A DNA stretch of 64,000 nucleotides from Dendrolimus kikuchii (lineage: Eukaryota; Arthropoda; Insecta; Lepidoptera; Lasiocampidae): contig CM034405.1 of NCBI GenBank assembly GCA_019925095.2, positions 15,587,401 to 15,651,400 of the forward strand, written 5' to 3'. Positions 47,140 through 64,000 of the stretch are shown here, one piece after another. Numbering within the stretch: the stretch's first letter is position 1; every line of letters begins with the position of its first letter. The position numbers were made by a program, and so were the translations under genes. The notes beneath the pieces were generated by a model, which worked only from the letters and a program-made list of their open reading frames with translations, ran no database searches and was not told where the DNA came from.

Positions 47140-47430
47140 CAGTGTTTTTCAATCTGTGGGTCGCGATTCCCTAGGGCCGGTCGCAGAGCCTTGCTCAGGG
47201 GTCACCGGGAAAAGGCAATTTAAATTTATACCTCGTATTTGGGTACTTTCTAAACTCAGTAGCTTTTTGCAGAGTACAGGTCCTAATAATGAATATAGAA
47301 AACAAAATAGAGAAAAACATAAACATAGTCTTTTAAATTACTAACTTTATGTCTACCATGACCCAAGGGGGTCACCAAAATTTTTCAACCTGTAAAGGGG
47401 TCGTATATTGAAAAAGATTGAAAAGCACTG
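47140..47430. mobile_element. non-autonomous hAT element, complete
   Basis: 291 bp with ends CAGTGTTTTTCAATCT and AGATTGAAAAGCACTG, flanked by ATTTAGAT at 47132-47139 and 47431-47438. It contains GGGTCGC blocks near both ends. Confidence 0.92.
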
Positions 47431-47639
47431 ATTTAGATAAAGATTAATACTTATGAAGCTTACATTCAAATCACTATTGATGAAAGCTGTGAGCAACTCC
47501 TCAGCCTACAAAGCTCTCTTCATCAACTGATGAGACTTTCTCAGTAGTGCATGGCATATGTAGCACACAAGGAGCGATTTCCCATCATTATTATTGAACT
47601 GAAATTGAAAACATTAATTATATTACTTTGGCAATTTGC

Positions 47640-47800
47640 CTCCCCTGTGGACATTTTGTTACTTACATCAGGCTCATCTATTGGTTGTTGTTGAATTCTT
47701 ATATCATTCCAAAGGGAAATGGTCTAACAACCCACCTAATAGAAAGTGATTACCATCGCCTATAGACATTTGCAACGCCAGAAGCAAAGCCAACATGTTT
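47640..47800 (-). repeat. SINE family A fragment
   Basis: AAAGTGATTACCATCGCCTA then TAGACATTTGCAACGCCAG. Confidence 0.55.
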
Positions 47801-47824
47801 TTTTTATAAAACCACTCTACAGAC

Positions 47825-48215
47825 CAGGGGCGTAGCTACCGCTACTAAAATGTCTTGTATGGATTAATAACATTTTTGAGAACAACTGCTGGGCCAACAG
47901 AAATGGCTATCAGACTTCTCATTATTGTCTATAAAGGCAGAAAATGTAGAAAATTGAAATTGTCTTCAACTATAGATGATTTGATAAATAAGTTTGCTGA
48001 TAAAAAGGCGAGAAGACTGTATCTTTGATTTGAATTGTTTGTCTCACTTAACTCCTAGAAGCAGTAAGTATAAGTAATAACTTATATTCAATATATAATT
48101 ATTTTAATTGAATTCCAGCATTTTTTGTTTCTTTAATAAAAAAAACTATACCCTTCCTTTGGGACCCCCCAACTCATTTTGATACAGGACCTCTCTAAGG
48201 CAAGCTGCGCCACTG
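47825..48215. mobile_element. non-autonomous hAT-like element
   Basis: 391 bp with ends CAGGGGCGTAGCT and AGCTGCGCCACTG, flanked by CTACAGAC (47817-47824) and CTACAAAC (48216-48223), an 8-base duplication with one mismatch. Confidence 0.75.
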
Positions 48216-48349
48216 CTACAAACTCTAGTTCCATACCCTCTTTACATGAATTTAATTTGGAAAGATATTGATTTCTACATGCTTATTTTTAATATCTTGT
48301 TTGGTGTGTGACATTTTATTGGTATTGTGTTGTGTTGAGGTGTACCTTA

Positions 48350-48665
48350 ATTTATCTATACATATAATAAAATTGTAGAGGTCGAATTTCTGTACAATGA
48401 AAAAAAATGCTAAAAACCGAGTCAGGGGGATATAAGAAGTGAAATAGAACTAATTTAGATTTTTTTTTATTTTTTTTGTTTTTCTTTTTATACTGGTGAA
48501 TCTCTGAAACAACTGGACCAATTTAAATGAAATTTTGTATGGTGGTAGCTTATATCCCTGGTCAACATATAGGATACTTGTGATCCCGAAAAATTAAAGA
48601 GTTCCAGTGGGATAGTTAAAAAACTGCACCACACAGACGAAGTCGCGGGCATCAGTAGTTTATAA
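48350..48665. repeat. dispersed repeat fragment
   Basis: CTGAAACAACTGGACCAATT, AAATGAAATTTTGTATGGTG and GACGAAGTCGCGGGCATCAG are typical of a widespread lepidopteran repeat. A relative is at 39715-39860. Confidence 0.55.
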
Positions 48666-48699
48666 TGCATTATTATTAAATCTGTCTTATAATACTTAT

Positions 48700-48880
48700 T
48701 TTAAGTCGGTGCTTTACAAGCCTTTACAATGGGATAGAGGGTTGAAACAGAATGGGACAGGGGATCAGAATGTGGTGATGGAATAAGGTGAGGGGGAAGT
48801 GGGCTTTGGAACTCACTTATTACATGAAACATGATTAGCTCATTGCTAACCATTACACACAGATATTGTATATTCAGACA
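48700..48880 (-). repeat. SINE-like family C fragment
   Basis: A purine-rich stretch with ATGGGATAG and GGGACAGGGGATC, followed by GATTAGCTCATTGCTAACC. Confidence 0.6.
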
Positions 48881-48894
48881 CAATACGCATATTT

Positions 48895-49240
48895 CGGTTC
48901 TAGCTCCAGCAAATTATAAATTGTGTATAAAATAAATAGTAAATGGTTACCAGTCGGATCTGGCACTCGCAGGCCGCTGTCGCAGCACACTCGGCTCATG
49001 CGCTTTGGCCTGAAGCTAACCTAACCTAATCTAAATCACTGTTCTATTCACTGGTCGCGACCTTTCACCATCCATCACAATAATGTTAGTGAAAAATTAG
49101 GTGAGGTTATGTTTACCAAAAATAAATATTTCAAGAACTCCCTAGGGGTTGCAGAAAAGGTAAGTATACTTTCCCCCCTACCCACTACACCCAACCACAA
49201 CTTAAAATTCGTACACTCGATATCTGAGTAGCCGCCCACT
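48895..49240 (-). repeat. dispersed repeat G, inverted copy
   Basis: TTAGGTGAGGTTATGTTTAC, AAGAACTCCCTAGGGGTTGC and CTTAAAATTCGTACACTCG are complements of 40470-40880 blocks. Unlike that copy, it has no RTE tail between AGGTTATG and GTGAAAAATTAGGTG. Confidence 0.75.
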
Positions 49241-49443
49241 CAATCAACACTTAGTACAGTATTACACAAATTTTAATTCTGATTCACAGTATTTGTTTCC
49301 ACATGTCAACAGCAAAAGGCGGTGTTGCTAGGTATGTATCCTTACTTCTGTCCCTCTTACAGGGTATCATACACTTGTATGTATTAAATATGCTGACTCC
49401 TTTTCAGTTTTAATTTATGAAAATAAACAGGAAACGAACTCAC

Positions 49444-49547
49444 CTGGGCATTCGTTAGCATTTCCCACATTTCTTGCAAGTGTTGCTTATAGCGTCCATA
49501 CGACTATCACCGCACAAACACACCCTACATATACCTGCCGTGTTCAT
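49444..49547 (-). pseudogene. ZAD zinc-finger protein first exon with a frame lesion
   Basis: On the minus strand the ATG at 49547 opens MNTAGICRVCLCGDSRMDAI. The start has the paired Cys (CRVC) of a zinc-finger-associated domain, the N-terminal dimerisation domain of arthropod C2H2 factors. The same frame then runs into NTCKKCGKC and a stop. The next frame reads LQEMWEMLTNAQ right up to a good donor (GTGAGT, just below 49444), which is the expected ZAD continuation. A single missing base near 49480-49482 explains both. No second ZAD exon or finger array was found nearby. It is either a dead copy or a base error. Confidence 0.65.
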
Positions 49548-50160
49548 TTTTGCTTATTAAGGAAGGATTAATATGATCTTAGATCTAATAGTTAAAAAAT
49601 GGTTGTGTTTTTGTTCAAACACGCGAGTGAAACTTGTTTTAGAAAGACACTCCAGTTATCAGTTTTATACAAATAGTATGTATAATAGCTACATTTGCTT
49701 TTTTATATATATCAACCTCCAAAATTACATAAATGTAATACTTCTCAAGTAATTTATTTTTTTAGAAAACTACTCTTAATATATTATGTTTTGCTATTGC
49801 TTTTTATTTTTTATTTAGGCTTATGGCTTGGCAGCTAGGCCTTTAAGCCAGATCTTAGATTACTATCAGCGCGTTCCAAAATTTACTCACAACGTCCAAA
49901 ATGCTCCGTCAGCCGTTTTACCTGTCGACCGCGGTCATTATGGTTGTGGCGAAAACGTTACTAATGACGTCATAATTTTCGATCACACAACGCTCACAAC
50001 GACCCATGTCAAGAGGTGGGTCGAATAACCGTTCCACTTGGGTTCATGATTGTAACGCCAGTAAGCAAGCGGAACGGGTAAAATCGTGGGCATTGTGAGT
50101 CTAATGAACGTAGCCAATATAGTTTCTTCATTTTCTTAAGCTTATGTATAGCTCAGTGGA
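49548..50160. other. non-coding, CpG-richer stretch
   Basis: 49828-50030 has more CpG than its surroundings, with TGACGTCA near 49965 and TCGACCGCGGTC near 49925. It may be an old promoter for the minus-strand ZAD exon. The short ORF here is not supported as a gene. Confidence 0.35.
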
Positions 50161-50164
50161 ACTG

Positions 50165-50400
50165 TATGTTATCAACTGACGCCATTCAACGGAGTTCTTG
50201 AGACAACTCAAAAAACCACATTTAACTATACAGTTCAGATTTCTCACAATAACACATAATTGTTATTCAAAAACTATCAATATCCTACAACTACTGTCCA
50301 ATTTAGAATAATATTACACATTTTCATAAAATAAAACTGCACAGCACAACATCTCCTTTCAGTTCCCGCCAAAAACTCCTTGCTAACTTGCTATTGCTTC
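50165..50400. repeat. dispersed repeat family D
   Basis: TATACAGTTCAGATTTCTCA, AAACTATCAATATCCTACAA and CTCCTTTCAGTTCCCGCC. Confidence 0.6.
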
Positions 50401-50706
50401 CATCATAATAATCATAGATAATGTACACTATTTAAAATAATTATTATTTGCGTCAAATTTATCACATTTGCGTAGAATTTATGAGTTATTAATATTATTT
50501 TAAAAAATATTGCAAATTTTCTGTAACCCTTTCATTCTACGTTTTATATTTTATTCACAGAATAAATTTTACTTCCACCAGTGTCAAGTACTGTATTCCA
50601 TGGCGTCTTTGCATATGTTGTTAATGTTAAATTGCCGCGCGTGCCGCTTAATTAATTCTTATCGGAATGTTTAGTTGAGAATATCACATATAAAAAGTAT
50701 AAAGAC

Positions 50707-51100
50707 TGACGGAGTGAAGCTCGCGGACCGCGTTCGTAATACCGAAGTAAGAAAGAGAGTTGGTCTGAAAGAGAGTGTCGGGGTGAAGGTAAGGAAAGGA
50801 ATGCTCCGGTGGTTCGGGCATGTGGAAAGAATGCATGATGAAAGAATGACTAAACAGATATACAATGCAAAAGTGGATGGATGCAGAAGTCGTGGAAGGC
50901 CACGACACACCTTCCATGATCAAATTGATCGTGTACTAGCGAAGGGTGATCTCAGGAGCCTTAAGAACAGACGAGTGTGCATGACAAGAGTTATGAATGT
51001 CAAAGAAGCAAGTGAGGTGTGTAAGAATGGGCCTAAATGGCGCTCTGTTGTTCGTGCCTACCCCGCAAGGGAACTGGCGTGAAGTTATGTATGTATGTAT
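50707..51100 (+). mobile_element. 5'-truncated RTE-like LINE with target duplication
   Basis: The frame covers the C-terminus of the LINE protein: RVRNTEVRKRVGLKESV, MLRWFGHVERM, GCRSRGRPRHTF, and the end at ARELA plus stop, followed by (ATGT)n. It is flanked by GTATAAAGAC at 50697-50706 and 51101-51110. The frame is intact, so the copy is fairly recent, but the catalytic reverse transcriptase is absent. Confidence 0.92.
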
Positions 51101-51339
51101 GTATAAAGACATATATGGTATTAAACAATAAATATCATTTTACAAACCACAAAATATGAAGAATAAAATAGTAAAAAGTGCCTGAAACTTGGCCTTGGCT
51201 AAATGTAAAAACAGATTAGACCATATCTAAAAAGAAAAAATCATATAGTGTCAACCAGTTTATTATTTCGCCTGAATCAGTGCCAGTTCTCCTGCTATTG
51301 TAATATGTCAATTTTATTATAATCGATGAACGCACTTTT

Positions 51340-51527
51340 ATTTCTGCCAAGTGGCACTCCTGTTTGAATTTCTGTCTGACTTACGTCAGTGGGTGTTTCG
51401 ACGACGGCCATTATTCTACGTTGAATTACTAATTTTTTTGCTGTTTAACACTAGAAACAAAGAACATTATTAATTCCAACGTTCTGTATCATCATAGTTT
51501 CGAGAAGATTACATTCACAGTACAAAC
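51340..51527 (+). promoter_or_regulatory. Rab1: presumed Rab1 promoter/5' UTR
   Basis: Repeat-free sequence directly before the Rab1 start codon. The transcription start cannot be placed from sequence alone. Confidence 0.4.
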
Positions 51528-61800
<10,273 letters not shown>

Positions 61801-61879
61801 ATCGCGACACCGCGCGGTGAGTACGCGGCAGCATTCGCCTCGCACAATCATCTATCTGTCTGTCCGTGCTGGTCATTGG

Positions 61880-62405
61880 CGAAAAAAATCGAAATGTGTG
61901 CTAGGACCGATAGTAGAAGTGAAACTTCAACTGACAAGTGGAAAAACGAATCGCAACAAAATTTTAACTTGCAAGTTTTATGGGCAGATTGTTAATGTAC
62001 TTGTCCAATTTGAAAACCTGCCCGTAAAACTTCCAAGTAAAATTTTGTTGCAATTTGTTTTGCCACTTATCCATTGCCATTCGTTTTTCCACTTGTCAGT
62101 TGAAGTTTCACTTCTACTATGGGTCCCAGCACACATTTTGATTTTTCGCAGGTTTACTGCAAATTATGATTTGGTTAGGTTAAGTAGATTTTAATGAATG
62201 CATTTTTTTTAAACATATTTTATTTTATCAAACAAAAAAAAACTGAATTCGATCAGGAACCAGAAAACGCATCCATAGTCTACTCTAAAATTATACAGCC
62301 TCTCACCACGTCTAGTCTAAATTTATGCCGCTCCCCCACGCGGCCATAACCCTTTTTCGTGACAGAAAAATCCTAAGACCCTCCGTCTATATAGAAATTT
62401 CACTT
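61880..62405 (-). mobile_element. foldback element with long hairpin, copy 2 (Rab1 3'-UTR intron)
   Basis: Inverted relative to the DLST-intron copy. The hairpin spans about 61880-62150 (GAAATGTGTGCTAGG ... CCCAGCACACATTTTGA). The non-hairpin half ends CTAAGACCCTCCGTCTATAT, the complement of 11600-11640 sequence. The 125-codon ORF here is repeat-encoded. Confidence 0.85.
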
Positions 62406-63440
62406 CAGAAAGATGGGGGTGCGAGTTCTAGTTTCTGTGAAGTGACATTTATAGCAGGTTCCCAGGGGGGAGAAGGGGATTGCGGGAAAACATTAAAAAA
62501 AGCAGTGTAACATACTTTACAGATGCCTTTGTACTTTGGTAGTGTACACACAAAAGTATGCGGCATTGTAATACAAACTTAAATTGTTTTAAGAGCAAGT
62601 CTTCTGGGACATACATTATTTATATTACAAAAAAAAGGGGCCATCCACAAATTATGACACACGAATTTGATGATTTTTGACCCCTTCCCTGTTCTTGTCA
62701 CATTCGTGAGACTTCTCCCTCCCTAGCGTGACATCATATATTTTGTAATTTTACATCAAGAAATTATCAAATTAAGACAACAGTTCCGTAATTAGTTTCA
62801 TCTCCATTTTAAATTATTTTTTAATAATTTAAACACTATTCGTACAGATGGATGAAATGTGCAGTCACGAATTTTAGGACCCCTGCCATCCCTTGTCACA
62901 CAGTGTCACAATTCGTCGACCCCATGTCCCCCCCATTAACTTGTAACGTAAGAAGTAATGGATAGCCTCATAAGTGCAAAATAATAAATATCAAGGTTTT
63001 TTAACATTTTATATAAATTGACTGGGTGCCAACAATGGTATAGTTTATATTATCTTACAATTTATTGCAAAATGTGTCCAATAACCAATTAACAAACTTA
63101 AAAATTATGTTTAAAAACAACGTTATGAAAATGATATATAAAATATTTTGACACGATTTTTCGCATTTGTAATTGTCAATTTAGTTTTTTGTTTCTTGAA
63201 CAAGAAACTGTTCTTCAACTTGTAACTTGCATGTACAAAAAATAAATTAAAACTACCTGCAACTTTTAGTATTTGTGCTTTCTATCTTGTTACAAATTAC
63301 AACTTATTTTTCAACAACTTATAATATTCTCATAGTTTAAGTGACTTTTAAAAATTATTTTATGAGTAATAAAGTTCTTTAACCTGAACAAGATCTTGAT
63401 TATTAACCGTCGCTATAGTGTGATAGTTGGTTAATTACAG
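62406..63440. other. intronic/non-coding, one direct motif pair
   Basis: GGCCATCCACAAATTATGAC with TTTTTGACCCCTTCCCTGTT (62640-62700) and GACCCCATGTCCCCCCC near 62920 look like the ends of an old repeat. No gene. Confidence 0.4.
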
Positions 63441-63600
63441 GCGGACGGCATATCGCAAGAACAGTGGGAGTCGAAGGCGCCGGCCGCCACACCCGAATAA
63501 CAACTTTAAAGAATGCAATTACCACAAAACGTTTCACGATCGCATCATTATAATTATAAATAAAAAATAATAATAATAAAAGTAAAAAATTAAAGTATAG

Positions 63601-64000
63601 TAAAGTGCGGGCGCGACCGCCAACTAAGCTGACTTTTAAGTTGCTTTTGTCCGTTTATCTTGTTAGTTGAAAAGGTACGAGGCGGCGTGGATGGGTGTAT
63701 GTTTATACATGTTTATATATATAATGATTATTGTAGGATAATTTTGTGCTGTTTCCAAAATGGGATAAACATTCCTATTTCTGTGGGGCTCGGAGATGTG
63801 AATCTATTTCCGAGGTATTTGGGAGAAATCGCTATCGTATAGTATCTAACTGTTGTTTCGATAATTTAGTTTTCTTAGAGTAGATACATGTCTCTTAAAA
63901 ATATTCAACATTTCGGGATGAAAAGTATCCTATGTTCGGCATTTGATTAAATTTAAAGATAATACACACATTCCATGATAATCTTTCGATTTAGCTCGCT
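63601..64000. other. non-coding, no feature seen
   Basis: Downstream of the Rab1 poly(A) signal; only short accidental ORFs. Confidence 0.45.

Larger units (their letters stand above)
61801..63600 (+). other. Rab1: Rab1 3' UTR, probably spliced
   Basis: The coding exon continues to 61816, where GTGAGT gives a donor. The likely acceptor is TTAATTACAG at 63440, and the next exon (63441 on) is GC-rich like the last coding exon before turning AT-rich. It ends with AATAAA at 63559-63564. The intron is 1.6 kb and contains the inverted foldback element. Confidence 0.6.

Noticed and set aside
49828..50028. 66-codon plus-strand ORF preceded by an acceptor-like TTATTTAG
   Set aside because: No recognisable family, no partner exon, and low-copy CpG-rich sequence can keep such a frame open by chance.
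61817..62194. 125-codon ORF right after Rab1
   Set aside because: It lies in the foldback element and begins in an intron; a similar minus-strand ORF occurs in the other copy at 11808-12077.

Overview
The window is eukaryotic nuclear DNA, almost certainly from a lepidopteran insect. It is AT-rich, holds three spliced genes with GT/AG introns, and is packed with interspersed repeats of lepidopteran type: SINEs that share a tail with LINEs, RTE-like and R1-like LINE fragments, hAT elements, MITEs and foldback elements. I cannot name the species. There is no prokaryotic or organellar sequence, rRNA gene or CRISPR array.

Three plus-strand genes account for nearly all the coding sequence. (1) DLST, the E2 subunit of the mitochondrial 2-oxoglutarate dehydrogenase complex, has eight exons between 9490 and 20939; its extreme N-terminus (transit peptide) was not found. 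(2) A ZNF106-like WD40 protein runs from 28937 to 39981, with one very large low-complexity exon followed by WD40 blades on small exons; one blade is incomplete and shows a phase break next to a transposable-element copy. (3) Rab1, the ER-Golgi small GTPase, has four coding exons between 51528 and 61800, plus a probable extra exon in the 3' UTR near 63441. The genes are functionally unrelated housekeeping or cell-biology genes and nothing suggests shared regulation.

The rest is repeats. 1-9490 holds a doubtful partial exon at the left edge, a 3.0-kb decayed THAP-domain DNA transposon with terminal inverted repeats (2468-5471), and SINE/LINE debris. The introns of DLST carry SINEs, a large foldback element, a LINE fragment and a minisatellite-bearing repeat. 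Between DLST and the ZNF106-like gene lies a 3.2-kb element with 257-bp inverted termini that are about 99% identical (25082-28288). Between the ZNF106-like gene and Rab1 (40-51.5 kb) are three short hAT elements with 8-bp target-site duplications, RTE tails with 10-11-bp duplications, and a minus-strand ZAD zinc-finger first exon with a one-base lesion. Rab1 intron 2 (8.3 kb) contains a 5'-truncated R1-like LINE inserted in a SINE, with a 16-bp duplication.

I found no convincing new multi-gene system. The observations most worth a second look are the broken WD40 exon of the ZNF106-like gene, the long-TIR element, the two related long-hairpin elements in introns of two different genes, and the THAP transposon. 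Exon borders were placed by eye from splice consensus, reading phase and family resemblance; no alignment was run.
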